NCBI GenBank assembly: GCA_028705495.1
Contig: JAQWDK010000006.1
Coordinates: 43,547 to 107,546, forward strand
DNA: 64,000 nt
Origin: Eubacteriales bacterium
GTDB taxonomy: Bacteria > Bacillota > Clostridia > Oscillospirales > CAG-382
Direction: 5' to 3'
The translations under genes and the position numbers were made by a program. A model generated the notes under the pieces. It was given only the letters and a program-made list of their open reading frames with translations. It did not search any database and was not told the origin of the DNA. Shown piece after piece: positions 43,993 to 52,586 of this stretch. The first letter of the stretch is position 1; each line of letters starts with the position of its first letter.

Positions 43993-44406
43993 ATGAAAGA
44001 GATTTGGAATTGGATTCAGACAGCCATCGCCGTTGCCGGCGGTTGGCTGGGATGGTGCTTGGGTGGGGTGGACGGCTTCCTTTATGCGCTCATCGCCTTT
44101 GTGGTTGTTGATTACATCACGGGCGTACTTCGGGCAATCGTGGAAAAGAAGCTGTCCAGCCGAATCGGAGCGCACGGCATCGCCAAGAAAGTGGCGCTGT
44201 TCCTCGTGGTCGGCATCGCTCATCTTATTGATTCCTATCTGCTTGGAGGCGCGGGCGCTCCGCTTCGTACAGCGGTCATTTTCTTCTATATCGCCAACGA
44301 GGGCGTGAGCTTGCTGGAAAACGCCACGACCATCGGACTGCCGGTACCTGAAAAACTCAAAGAGGTGCTGGCGCAGCTTCATGGAAAGGACGGCGAGGCG
44401 AAATGA
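43993..44406 (+). CDS. Phage holin (toxin-secretion/lysis family)
   Basis: A 137-residue protein with three or four membrane spans. Motifs of the phage_holin_4 family (TcdE-like) are plain: GGVDGFLYALIAFVVVDYIT, then GVLRAIVEKKLSSRIGAHGI, KKVALFLVVGIAHLID and IANEGVSLLENATTIGLPVP. It makes the membrane lesion that releases endolysin. It overlaps the endolysin gene by four bases (ATGA). Ribosome site AAAAGGGG lies 12 bases before the ATG. Confidence 0.92.
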   Translation: MKEIWNWIQTAIAVAGGWLGWCLGGVDGFLYALIAFVVVDYITGVLRAIVEKKLSSRIGAHGIAKKVALFLVVGIAHLIDSYLLGGAGAPLRTAVIFFYIANEGVSLLENATTIGLPVPEKLKEVLAQLHGKDGEAK

Positions 44407-45128
44407 ACCTACGAAAATTGATATTCACAAACAACGCTTGCTACAAAGCAGGCAGAACCATTACACCAAACGGCATCATGGTGCATTCTACCGGGGCAAA
44501 CAACCCCAATCTCAAACGCTACGTCGGACCCGATGATGGACTGCTCGGCAAGAACCAGTACAACAATCATTGGAATCAAGACAAGCCCGGTGGCCGTCAG
44601 GTCTGTGTTCACGCTTTTATTGGCAAACTGGCTGACGGAACAATCGCCACATACCAGACGCTTCCGTGGAATCATCGAGGCTGGCATGGCGGTTCAGGCT
44701 CGAAAGGTTCGGTCAACGATACCCATATCGGCTTTGAAATATGCGAGGATGGCTTGACCGATGCCGCTTATTTCAATGCTGTATATAAAGAAGCAACTGA
44801 ATTATGCGCCTATCTCTGCAAGGAGTACAAGCTCGACCCTATGGCAGACGGTGTTATCATTGGGCATTACGAAGGACATAAGCGTGGCATCGCCAGTAAC
44901 CATGCCGACCCCGGACACTGGTTTCCTAAACACGGAAAGTCAATGGATTCTTTCCGCGTTGAGGTTAAAAGGCTGCTCACAGCGACTGAAACACCTACTC
45001 CGACCGAACCGAAGAAACTGTACCGGGTTCAGGTCGGTGCATATTCTGTCAAAGCTAACGCTGATGCCATGCTCAAAAGAGTTAAAGCGGCGGGCTTCAA
45101 GGACGCCTTTATTAAATACAGTGAATAA
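44403..45128 (+). CDS. Phage endolysin: N-acetylmuramoyl-L-alanine amidase with SPOR tail
   Basis: A 241-residue amidase_2 enzyme that cuts the peptide from the glycan strand. Zinc ligands are His in MVHSTG, His in ADPGHWF, and a third in the HYEGHKRG to ADPGHW region; WNHRGWHGG and FEICEDGLTD are typical. Residues about 205-241 (YRVQVGAYSVKANADAM, GFKDAFIKYSE) form a SPOR-like wall-binding unit. It has one such unit where many relatives have two. A closely related SPOR end is found on the minus strand at 62019-62129. Confidence 0.92.
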   Translation: MNLRKLIFTNNACYKAGRTITPNGIMVHSTGANNPNLKRYVGPDDGLLGKNQYNNHWNQDKPGGRQVCVHAFIGKLADGTIATYQTLPWNHRGWHGGSGSKGSVNDTHIGFEICEDGLTDAAYFNAVYKEATELCAYLCKEYKLDPMADGVIIGHYEGHKRGIASNHADPGHWFPKHGKSMDSFRVEVKRLLTATETPTPTEPKKLYRVQVGAYSVKANADAMLKRVKAAGFKDAFIKYSE

Positions 45129-45204
45129 TGCGCCACTCTTTACGCCCGTTGAGGATTTTTCTGCGGCGGGGATTATTTTTTTGCCCACATACTACGGATT
45201 TCGT

Positions 45205-45245
45205 CCCCTCACTGTCCTTTCGATAGTGAGGGGAGTTTTTCTTTT
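45205..45245 (+). terminator. Terminator after the lysis genes
   Basis: CCCCTCACT and AGTGAGGGG form a perfect 9-bp stem with an 11-base loop, followed by AGTTTTTCTTTT. Confidence 0.88.
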
Positions 45246-45266
45246 CCCTCGGAACGGAGGGTTATC

Positions 45267-45485
45267 ATGGAGCCAATTACAACCGAAACGATTATCAGCG
45301 GAAAGGTATATTGCGTTACAGCTGAGTGTTCCCCGACCGCCACTGAGACGGTAGAAAAAAAGCTGGAACGCCTTATTTGCCGCCACGTTTCAGACACAAA
45401 AAGTTATCAAACTAAAGAGCCTGAAACGCTTGCTATGTCTGAAATTGTACGCGAATATACTACTGATTCTATAATAAAGGAGTAG
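45267..45485 (+). CDS. Small protein preceding the recombinase
   Basis: A 72-residue charged protein (TETIISGKVYCVTAECSPTA, ETVEKKLERLICRHVSD, SEIVREYTTDSIIKE) behind GGAGGG. It ends five bases before the recombinase start, so it is likely co-transcribed and could be the directionality factor or a control protein of that integrase. I know no named family for it. Confidence 0.6.
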   Translation: MEPITTETIISGKVYCVTAECSPTATETVEKKLERLICRHVSDTKSYQTKEPETLAMSEIVREYTTDSIIKE

Positions 45486-45490
45486 GTAGT

Positions 45491-47188
45491 ATGCAACAAA
45501 TCAGGCAAACGGACGACAACAAAATCACGGCTTTATATGAGCGGTTAAGCAAAGACGATGATTTTGAAGGTGATTCTAATTCCATCGTCCACCAAAAAGA
45601 AATCCTCGAAACATATGCAAAAAGGAATGGCTTTTTTAATATTCGCCATTTTGTGGATGACGGGGTCAGCGGGACGCTGTTCAGAAGACCGGGGCTGGAC
45701 GCTCTGCTCGACGAGGTTCGGGCAGGGCGTGTCGCCACAGTCATTATCAAAGACCAAAGCCGTATCGGACGTGATGTGCTTGAGGTCGGATTGTTGAAAC
45801 GCACCTTTGATGAGTTCAACGTTCGGTTGATTGCCGCCAACGATAACCTCGATACGTCAAACGGTTTTGACATTATGTCGATTTTTCGAGATGTTTTCAA
45901 CGAATGGTTCGTAGCCGATACCAGCAAGAAAATACGGGCGGTGTTCAAGGCAAAAGCACAGTCGGGTAAGCACCACAACTCAATCGCCCCTTACGGCTTC
46001 AAGCCATCAAGCGATGACCCTTTTATATGGGACATTGATGAACCGGCCGCCGAGGTTGTTCGTGAAATTTTCCAAATGTGCATTGACGGAATGGGGACAA
46101 AAGCCATAGCGCTTGCATTAAGGGAACGGGGGCTTGACCGTCCGAGCATTCACCGTCTCAAGCGTGAGGGCAAGCAGTTACCGGAGTACAAATACCCGAA
46201 TAATCATTGGTGTGCTTCCAACATATCTGATATATTAGCAAACAGGGAGTATCTTGGAATTGCAACCTTAAGCAAAGTTACGGTAAAGTCCTACAAGGAT
46301 AAGACCCACATATACCGTCCTGTTGAGGATTGGACGATATTCGAGGACGCACACCCTGCCATTATTGAGCAAGAAACATTTGATGTCGTTCAGCGTATCC
46401 GAGACGGACGCAGGCGACCGACAAAGCTCGGTGACATGGGCGTTTTAAATGGGAGGCTTTATTGCGAAGACTGCGGCAGTAAACTCCATATTAAGCGGCG
46501 GGCAAACGGTGCGAAAGCGCAGTATGTTTATTACATTTGCAGACAGAGCCGAGCAAATTCGGACGGTTTTGGCAACTGCACACCGCATTCAATCCGTCAA
46601 GAAATAATCGAACAGCTCGTGCTTACCGACATACAGCGTGTGTTCGCTTTTGCAAAAGACCACGAGGTCCGTTTCATTGAAATGGCAGGCAAAAAGGCTC
46701 AAAAAGACAATGAGAAAAACATTAGAAAGGCAAAAACGGAGTACAGCAAAGCCGAAAACCGCATCCAACAGCTCGACGACATTATTTCTCAAATTTACGA
46801 GGACAAGGTCAGCGGAGAGCTTAGTTCGGAGCGGTTTGTTAAAATGCTCGGCAAATACGAACAGGAGCAGACTGAGCTAACAGTAAAAATAGATGCCCTT
46901 CGCCCCGTGCTTGAGCAGGCTGAAGCGCAGACACAGGGCATTGACAAGTTTCTTCGGATGGTTAAAAGGTTCACGGAGATTAAGGAACTCAGTGCCGAGG
47001 TTGTAAGCGAATTCATCGAGAGAATTGAAGTCGGCGAAACGGTGATGGTGAACCCACGGAGGTTTCCGAACTGGGCAGATGAAAAGCGTCAAGACATCAG
47101 AATTGTGTACAACTACATCGGAACAGTGCCGCAAGAGAAAGATGCAATTAAGGCAAGTGCAAGTGGAAAAACAGCTTATAAAGGATAA
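45491..47188 (+). CDS. Large serine recombinase (integrase), apparently intact
   Basis: A 565-residue site-specific recombinase of the TnpX/TndX type. The catalytic domain has YERLSKDD (Ser20), the conserved FVDDGVSGTLFRRPGLD and DQSRIGRDVL. A recombinase domain follows (HNSIAPYGFKPSSDD), then a zinc ribbon (YCEDCGSKLHIKRR, YICRQS, NCTPHSI), a coiled-coil, and a DUF4368-type end (VVSEFIERIEVGE). Start is behind AAGGAG. Lying directly after phage lysis genes it is the likely integrase of that prophage. It is the only recombinase here in which every domain is present on the plus strand. Confidence 0.92.
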   Translation: MQQIRQTDDNKITALYERLSKDDDFEGDSNSIVHQKEILETYAKRNGFFNIRHFVDDGVSGTLFRRPGLDALLDEVRAGRVATVIIKDQSRIGRDVLEVGLLKRTFDEFNVRLIAANDNLDTSNGFDIMSIFRDVFNEWFVADTSKKIRAVFKAKAQSGKHHNSIAPYGFKPSSDDPFIWDIDEPAAEVVREIFQMCIDGMGTKAIALALRERGLDRPSIHRLKREGKQLPEYKYPNNHWCASNISDILANREYLGIATLSKVTVKSYKDKTHIYRPVEDWTIFEDAHPAIIEQETFDVVQRIRDGRRRPTKLGDMGVLNGRLYCEDCGSKLHIKRRANGAKAQYVYYICRQSRANSDGFGNCTPHSIRQEIIEQLVLTDIQRVFAFAKDHEVRFIEMAGKKAQKDNEKNIRKAKTEYSKAENRIQQLDDIISQIYEDKVSGELSSERFVKMLGKYEQEQTELTVKIDALRPVLEQAEAQTQGIDKFLRMVKRFTEIKELSAEVVSEFIERIEVGETVMVNPRRFPNWADEKRQDIRIVYNYIGTVPQEKDAIKASASGKTAYKG

Positions 47189-47222
47189 CGGCGTGAACTT
47201 TGAGGGGTTCACGCCGTTTTTT
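47187..47222 (+). terminator. Terminator of the recombinase gene
   Basis: AACGGCGTGAAC and GTTCACGCCGTT form a perfect stem with a short loop, followed by a T-run. It overlaps the stop codon of the recombinase. Confidence 0.9.
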
Positions 47223-47249
47223 CAGGCATTGGGGATTTGTCCTTAAGGA

Positions 47250-48635
47250 GTGTGTTCCGACGAAGGAATCTCGGCCACGAATACCAAATACCGTGATGGG
47301 TTCAATCAGATGGTGCAGGATGCCCTGGACGGTAAAATCGACCTTATTGTTACAAAGTCCGTCAGCCGTTTTGCGAGAAACACGGTGGACAGTCTTACCA
47401 CCGTTCGAAAACTTAAGGAACACGGCACGGAGGTTTACTTTGAGAAAGAAAGTATTTTCACCTTTGACAGCAAGGGTGAATTGCTTATAACGATAATGTC
47501 GAGCCTCGCACAGGAGGAGAGCCGCTCCATTTCAGAAAACGTCACATGGGGACAAAGGAAGCGTTTTGCTGATGGGAAAGTCAGCATGCCTTATAAACAG
47601 TTTCTCGGCTACGACAAGGGCGAGGACGGCAATCCGGTTATAAATGAAAAAGAAGCCGGAATCGTAAAACTCATCTACCAACTGTTCCTTGAGGGAAAAA
47701 CTCCGGCTGGGATTTGCAGATATTTGGATAAGCAAGGCATACTTACGCCCTCTGGCAAGCAAAAATGGAGTCAGACTACGGTAAACAGTATTCTGAGTAA
47801 TGAAAAGTATAAGGGCGATGCTCTGCTGCAAAAACGGTTTACGGTGGACTTCCTTATGAAAACGATGAAAGTCAACGAGGGCGAAGTTCCGCAGTACTAT
47901 GTAGAAAATAGCCATGAAGCCATTATCGACCCTACCGACTGGGACCTCGTGCAAGCGGAGATTGCCAGGCGCAAGACGCTCGGCAGAGCCTATAGCGGAA
48001 ACAGTGTTTTTTCATCAAGATTGGTATGCGGCGATTGCGGCAGTTTCTTTGGTCAGAAAGTGTGGCACTCAAACGATGCTTATCGCAAGATGATATGGCG
48101 TTGCAACGGCAAGTTCAAAGGCGAAAAGAAATGCACCACTCCACATTTGGAGATTGAAACTATACAGCAGAAGTTCCTGTTCGCCTATAATCAGCTAATG
48201 GAAAATCGTGAAGGAGTCATCAGCGACTGCAATCAAATCCGTAACTTAGTTTCGGACTGCACGGCGCTGGATGCGGAGATTGACAAACTGACCGAAGAAA
48301 TCGAGGTGTTGGCGGAGATGGTCAAAGCCTGCGTTAAAGAGAACGCTGCCTCGGTACAGTCTCAAGAGGAGTACACAAAAAAATATAACGCTCTGGTGAA
48401 GCGTTACGAAAAGACCTCCGTACGGCTTGACGCACTTGCCGCCGAGAAGTCACGCAAGCAAGACCGAGACCGTGAACTACGGCTTTTCATTGAATCGATA
48501 AAAAAGCAGCCCCTCGTCCTCGAAGTCTGGAGCGAAAGGCTGTGGGTGGGCTTGCTTGACAAAGCTACGGTTTTCCACGACGGCAGAATGGTATTCCAGT
48601 TTAAAAACAGCACGGAGATTGAGGCCCAGTTATAA
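47250..48635 (+). CDS. Large serine recombinase lacking its catalytic serine
   Basis: A 461-residue protein that begins inside the catalytic domain: CSDEGISATNTKYRDGF, then LIVTKSVSRFARNTVDSL and SLAQEESRSISENVTWGQRK. The roughly 65 residues before this, including the YxRVS nucleophile, are missing, so it cannot cut DNA. The rest is complete: recombinase domain, zinc ribbon (VCGDCGSFFGQKVW), coiled-coil, and the tail WSERLWVGLLDKATVF. The cut is about 25 bp after the terminator of the preceding recombinase. It is closely related to the intact gene at 58412-59983. GTG or ATG at 47250 may allow expression of an inactive protein. Confidence 0.82.
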   Translation: MCSDEGISATNTKYRDGFNQMVQDALDGKIDLIVTKSVSRFARNTVDSLTTVRKLKEHGTEVYFEKESIFTFDSKGELLITIMSSLAQEESRSISENVTWGQRKRFADGKVSMPYKQFLGYDKGEDGNPVINEKEAGIVKLIYQLFLEGKTPAGICRYLDKQGILTPSGKQKWSQTTVNSILSNEKYKGDALLQKRFTVDFLMKTMKVNEGEVPQYYVENSHEAIIDPTDWDLVQAEIARRKTLGRAYSGNSVFSSRLVCGDCGSFFGQKVWHSNDAYRKMIWRCNGKFKGEKKCTTPHLEIETIQQKFLFAYNQLMENREGVISDCNQIRNLVSDCTALDAEIDKLTEEIEVLAEMVKACVKENAASVQSQEEYTKKYNALVKRYEKTSVRLDALAAEKSRKQDRDRELRLFIESIKKQPLVLEVWSERLWVGLLDKATVFHDGRMVFQFKNSTEIEAQL

Positions 48636-48715
48636 GGCTCGACCTCTTTTTCACCCAAATGAAATAACATCTATTGTATTTGCCTCAAAGTCTGCTGTTC
48701 GCGAACAATACATAA

Positions 48716-48744
48716 TTGACAAAATAAGCTGAATCGTGTATACT
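48716..48744 (+). promoter_or_regulatory. Sigma-A promoter of the abrB-ABC operon
   Basis: TTGACA (48716-48721), a 17-base spacer and TATACT (48739-48744), 48 bp before the AbrB start. The downstream ATACAAGTTATAC-like symmetry may be the AbrB operator. Confidence 0.82.
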
Positions 48745-48791
48745 TATAATACAAGTTATACAATTCATACTTATTGAACGGAGGATATAAA

Positions 48792-49019
48792 ATGAATAAA
48801 CATAAAGGCAAATACGCTTGGACGGTCAAGGTGGGTGAAAAAGGACAAATCGTAATACCCAAAGAAGCCCGCGATATATTTGACATCAATCCCGGTGACA
48901 CTTTGATTATTCTGGGTGATGAGCAACAAGGAATAGCGATACCTCCTAAAAACGCTTTAACAAAGCTTGTTACAACGCTTTTTGATGGCACTATGCCTCA
49001 GAGGGAGGACGAGGAATGA
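48792..49019 (+). CDS. AbrB-family transcriptional regulator
   Basis: A 75-residue swapped-hairpin DNA-binding protein: VGEKGQIVIPKEARDIFDI, then NPGDTLIILGDEQQGI are diagnostic. Start 48792 has GGAGG seven bases upstream; a TTG at 48774 in the same frame is upstream of that site and is rejected. The stop overlaps the ATPase start by four bases, so it forms one operon with the ABC exporter and probably controls it. Such triplets (AbrB, ABC ATPase, ABC-2 permease) are common in Clostridia. Confidence 0.9.
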   Translation: MNKHKGKYAWTVKVGEKGQIVIPKEARDIFDINPGDTLIILGDEQQGIAIPPKNALTKLVTTLFDGTMPQREDEE

Positions 49020-49741
49020 ACGCTATCACAATTACAAACCTTTCAAAAAAGTACGGAGGATTTACGGCGGTAGACAATTTGAACCTGACGATTGAGCAAG
49101 GCGAATTGTTTGCCCTTTTAGGTATAAACGGCGCGGGGAAAACCACAACTATAAAAATGCTGTCCTGTTTGATTAAGCCAACGAGCGGCAATGCAGTATT
49201 GCTCGGTGATAGCGTGAGAGAACACCCGCAAGCTGTCAAAGAGAAAATCAATATCTCGCCACAGGAAACAGCTGTGGCCGCCAACTTATCAGTAATCGAG
49301 AATTTAGAGCTCACAGCGGGCATTTACGGTCAAGATATTAAAACCGCAAAGGAAATGACTGAAGAAATGGTGTCACAATTCGGACTTGATGGTGTTCGAA
49401 ATAAAAAAGCAAAGCAATTATCAGGTGGTATGCAAAGACGGCTCTCTATTGCAATGGCTTTGATTTCAAATCCACAAGTCTTGTTTCTTGATGAACCCAC
49501 TTTAGGGCTTGACGTACTTGCTCGCCGGGAATTGTGGGCATCTATTCAAGCATTAAAAGGAAAAGTGACCATTGTTCTTACGACACATTATTTAGAGGAA
49601 GTGGAAGCGCTGTCCGATCGCATTGGCATAATGGCAAATGGTAAATTGGCGGCTGTTGGAACGGTAGCTGAATTGACCGAGCAGACCGGCACAAATAAGC
49701 TGGAGGATGCTTTTGTTGTTCTTTCAGGAGGTGCGGTATGA
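49016..49741 (+). CDS. ABC exporter ATP-binding protein
   Basis: A 241-residue ATPase of the drug/antibiotic exporter class. Walker A GINGAGKTTTIKM, Q-loop SPQETAV, signature LSGGMQRRLSIA, Walker B VLFLDEPTLGLD and H-loop TTHYLEE are intact. The C-terminal extension (ADGTVAELTEQTG-like, VGTVAELTEQTGTNKLEDAF) is that of CcmA/DrrA-type subunits. It overlaps both neighbours by four bases and pairs with the permease that follows. The substrate is unknown; multidrug or peptide antibiotic export is typical. Confidence 0.92.
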   Translation: MNAITITNLSKKYGGFTAVDNLNLTIEQGELFALLGINGAGKTTTIKMLSCLIKPTSGNAVLLGDSVREHPQAVKEKINISPQETAVAANLSVIENLELTAGIYGQDIKTAKEMTEEMVSQFGLDGVRNKKAKQLSGGMQRRLSIAMALISNPQVLFLDEPTLGLDVLARRELWASIQALKGKVTIVLTTHYLEEVEALSDRIGIMANGKLAAVGTVAELTEQTGTNKLEDAFVVLSGGAV

Positions 49742-50487
49742 GAATTATTTTGTTTGCAAAACGCAATATTAAAGAGATTTTGCGTGATCCTATCAACCTC
49801 TTTTTCGGATTAGGATTTCCGTTAATACTGCTTGTGCTGTTGTCTGTAATCAACGCAAGTATTCCTCCCGAAGCGAACAATCCGATGTTTTCGATTGAAA
49901 ATCTCGCACCCGGTTTAGCAATGTTCGGAACTGCATTCATGGCATTGTTTACAGGTATGCTGGTATCCAAGGATCGTACTTCGTCCTTCTTAATGCGCTT
50001 GTTCGCCTCACCTATGACATCTTTTGATTTTATATTAGGTTATACTTTACCAATGCTCGTTATGTCTTTGGCGCAAGCCGCAATAACTTTATTAGCTTCA
50101 TGTATTGCGGGGCTTGAACTCACCGGCAATCTCCTACTTGCCATCCTTGTGACAATGCTGACCTCGCTTTTGTTTGTGGGGTTCGGTTTATTATTCGGAA
50201 GTTTACTGAACGATAAGGCAGTAGGCGGCATTTGCGGTGCATTGCTTACGAATGTTGCAGGATGGTTGTCCGGGGTGTTTATTCCGATTGACTTAATAGG
50301 CGGCGCTTTCAAAAAAGCGGCTGAGATTCTACCGTTTTATCATAGCGTGCAAGCAATCAAAGCAACCTTAGACGGTAACTTTGTTGAAATACTGCCGCAT
50401 TTGATAATTGTATTGGGTTATACGATTGTTATTTTTATACTTGCGATTATTGTTTTTCACCGTAGAATGAGCGGTGATAAGGCATAG
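49738..50487 (+). CDS. ABC-2 type exporter permease
   Basis: A 249-residue membrane protein with six spans. Motifs of the ABC-2 family are present: LFAKRNIKEILRDPINLFFG at the start, VLLSVINASIPPEANNPMF, MFGTAFMALFTGMLVSKDR, LLFGSLLNDKAVGGICGALL and LPFYHSVQAIKATLDGNF. It forms the channel driven by the ATPase at 49016. It ends the operon; the following 570 bp are non-coding. Confidence 0.9.
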   Translation: MRIILFAKRNIKEILRDPINLFFGLGFPLILLVLLSVINASIPPEANNPMFSIENLAPGLAMFGTAFMALFTGMLVSKDRTSSFLMRLFASPMTSFDFILGYTLPMLVMSLAQAAITLLASCIAGLELTGNLLLAILVTMLTSLLFVGFGLLFGSLLNDKAVGGICGALLTNVAGWLSGVFIPIDLIGGAFKKAAEILPFYHSVQAIKATLDGNFVEILPHLIIVLGYTIVIFILAIIVFHRRMSGDKA

Positions 50488-51060
50488 AGTTTATATGGTG
50501 AGAGTGCTTGAGCTTCCAAGCAAAGCCGCTATTCCGTAAAAATAGGTTCTGGCAAAGAAATGATCCGTAGGGAATTGGATGCTAGGGCTAAAATCAATGG
50601 GGTGCATTTTATCAATAACGGCACCACCTTCACATAGCAGACACATATTTTGCACTCAAAAATTTACGAAGATGCACACCCTCCAAAAAAATGCACACCC
50701 CCTCCGATATTTTGCACACCCCTCTATAAATCGTTAGCGAGGGTATCGGTTTAAGGCAAAATTTCTCGGAGAAAGTGTGCATTTCTTGTTTCAATGGACC
50801 TGCGCGATGTTGCCATTTTTATGGGAAGGTGCGAAAAAGCCTTATTTCAAGCCACTTTCGGGCATAAAACAAGAACGCTAATGTTGATAGCCAGTGTATC
50901 AAAATTAGCGTTCTTCTATGGCAAAGAACACGAGTTTGATACAAAATGCACCCCCTTACGGTTTTCCCGTTTGTAGGGTGAACACCCTGCTGTCTCCCGT
51001 TTGTTCCGTGTGCAGAGTATGAACACACTGTTCACTTGCCGTTTGTTGAGCAGATTATTA
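50488..51060. other. Non-coding stretch with spaced TGCAC boxes and a long hairpin
   Basis: TGCACTC at 50651 and TGCACACC at 50673, 50692 and 50713 are spaced 22, 19 and 21 bases, about two helical turns. A 12-bp plus 6-bp stem follows at 50871-50915. CCCGTTTGT or its shortened form occurs at 50966, 50996 and 51038. A frame remnant at about 50522-50637 (SRYSVKIGSGKEMIRRELD) has no start. No gene is supported. Confidence 0.55.
50871..50915. repeat. Long perfect inverted repeat (hairpin)
   Basis: AAGAACGCTAAT pairs with ATTAGCGTTCTT, and inside it TTGATA pairs with TATCAA, with one mismatch between and a seven-base loop. No long T-run follows, so it is not a normal terminator. It may be an origin of transfer, an element end or a protein-binding site. 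Confidence 0.8.
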
Positions 51061-51513
51061 TTAATTCGTACCGTTAAGTAGTTTATTGCCAATAATATCA
51101 CTTGCGAGATTTTCTCGCAAAGCTGTAATCTTGGTTTCAATCGCCTTGATTACTTTAATAAATTCCTCGTCTGTTTTTCCTGTAGGATCTTCCAGACCCC
51201 AATCCTCTCGGTGTATACATGGTAAAAATGGGCATTCCACATTGCAACCCATTGTAATGACTATTTCCACAGGTGGGATATCTTCTAAAAGCTTTGGATG
51301 CTGGGTTTCTTCCATGTCTATCCTGTAAAGCTGTTTCATAATCCGCACTGCATCAGGGTTTATACGATCTTTTGTTTCTGTACCTGCAGAATAGCTTTCG
51401 AACACATCTGAAGCTAAATGCTTGCCGAGTGCTTCGGCTATCTGGCTTCGGCAGGAGTTGTGAACGCATATAAAGGCCACCTTGGGTTTAGTAGCTGTTT
51501 GCTTTTTATCCAT
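51061..51513 (-). CDS. arsC: Arsenate reductase, thioredoxin-coupled (LMW phosphatase type)
   Basis: A 150-residue ArsC. The P-loop CVHNSCRSQ holds the nucleophile Cys, and the second and third redox cysteines lie in MGCNVECPFLPC, the triple-cysteine relay of the thioredoxin-dependent class. SAGTETKDRINPDAVRIM and EDWGLEDPTGKTDEEF are also characteristic. It reduces arsenate to arsenite in the cytosol. It overlaps the arsM gene by eight bases and ends the minus-strand arsenic operon. Confidence 0.95.
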   Translation of the reverse strand: MDKKQTATKPKVAFICVHNSCRSQIAEALGKHLASDVFESYSAGTETKDRINPDAVRIMKQLYRIDMEETQHPKLLEDIPPVEIVITMGCNVECPFLPCIHREDWGLEDPTGKTDEEFIKVIKAIETKITALRENLASDIIGNKLLNGTN

Positions 51514-52342
51514 GGACGGTTTCCTCGTTCTCTAAAAAGTTATTATTTAGATTCACTTTCTGTGCTTCAATTATATAGGAGGCTACAAACTCTTCCGCAC
51601 TTTTTCCGGGCATCCAACTTTTGATGATATCTTTACTGTTATCTTTGGGATTCATGCTAATTTTTATAAAGCCGGAGTTTTTAAGCATATTTTCAATATT
51701 TTCCACATGTTCAGCTCCGGCAATACAGCCGGCAAGATTTGCGAAATCATTTTTTATAGACTCCGGTATTTTTGCTGTGGCGACTACATCAGATATCGAA
51801 ATTCGCCCACCGGGTTTTAGCACTCGATAAGCTTCATTAAAAACCTTCTGCTTCTCTAAAGACAGATTAATAACACAATTTGATATGATGACATCAACTG
51901 TGTTATCTGCCACCGGCAGGTGCTCAATTTCACCTAAGCGGAATTCAATATTTTTATAACCGCTGTCCCCGGCATTTTTCCTGGCCAACTTAATCATTTC
52001 GGGTGTCATATCTACACCGATTACGAAACCAGTTTCACCAACCTGTCGCCTTGCAAGAAAACAGTCAAAGCCTCCGCCACTTCCCAAATCAAGAACTACG
52101 TCTCCTTGCTGAAGTGACGCTATCGCAATCGGATTGCCGCATCCTAAACCCATATTCGCCTGGTCGGGCATATTTGTTAAATCATCTTCTGAGTACCCTA
52201 AATTTTTAGCGGCTGCATTAGTATCAATGACAGGATCGCCGCCACAACACCCCAGACTACAGCAACATCCGCTTGAACCTTTCAGCGCGACTTGAGAATA
52301 ATTTTTCCGGATCTTTTCTCTGAGTTTTTCCTTATCTTTCAT
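51506..52342 (-). CDS. arsM: Arsenite S-adenosylmethionine methyltransferase
   Basis: A 278-residue ArsM that methylates arsenite. The SAM-binding motif is VVLDLGSGGGFDCFLA; arsenic-site cysteines occur in GCCCSLGCCGGDP, in NMGLGCGNP and in the conserved NLAGCIAGAE, while DVIISNCVINLS gives the central Cys. Start 52342 is chosen for GGAGG eight bases before the ATG; a longer frame to 52357 includes the site itself. It sits between ArsC and a ferredoxin-like protein. The product, methylarsenite, is a good substrate for the ArsP encoded upstream. Confidence 0.94.
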   Translation of the reverse strand: MKDKEKLREKIRKNYSQVALKGSSGCCCSLGCCGGDPVIDTNAAAKNLGYSEDDLTNMPDQANMGLGCGNPIAIASLQQGDVVLDLGSGGGFDCFLARRQVGETGFVIGVDMTPEMIKLARKNAGDSGYKNIEFRLGEIEHLPVADNTVDVIISNCVINLSLEKQKVFNEAYRVLKPGGRISISDVVATAKIPESIKNDFANLAGCIAGAEHVENIENMLKNSGFIKISMNPKDNSKDIIKSWMPGKSAEEFVASYIIEAQKVNLNNNFLENEETVHG

Positions 52343-52373
52343 CAAAATCACCTCCAAGATTATCGTAATATGC

Positions 52374-52586
52374 TTATTTCATTTCAATGCAATGGCGACA
52401 ACATAGTTCTACACATATCCCACAGCCGTTACAACGCTCGCTATCAATTTTCATTCTTGAGCCCAACGGTTCGTCATCGTCTTCAATCCATGTGATCGCA
52501 CCAGGTGGGCATTCCTTCAAAGGTTTGCATATACGATTGTCTGAAGCACATTTTGATTTGTCAATGTATGCTTTCGTATTTTTCAC
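52374..52586 (-). CDS. Small ferredoxin-like 4Fe-4S protein
   Basis: A 70-residue protein with a C-terminal cluster motif CNGCGICVELCCRHCIEM and an earlier partial motif CASDNRICKPLKECPPG, so it may bind one or two Fe-S clusters. It overlaps the upstream thioredoxin-like gene by four bases. In the arsenic operon it could pass electrons to arsenical reduction. The sequence between the clusters is shorter and more acidic than in classic 2[4Fe-4S] ferredoxins. Confidence 0.75.
   Translation of the reverse strand: MKNTKAYIDKSKCASDNRICKPLKECPPGAITWIEDDDEPLGSRMKIDSERCNGCGICVELCCRHCIEMK

Noticed and set aside
50651..50720. CRISPR array
   Set aside because: The repeated unit is only 7-8 bases with 19-22-base spacing and no cas gene is present.
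50794..50976. 60-codon frame starting MDLRDVAIF
   Set aside because: It has no ribosome site and crosses the long hairpin, which explains the sequence better. A short match (TTTCAATGGACCTG) to 33913-33926 was noted but is too small to interpret.
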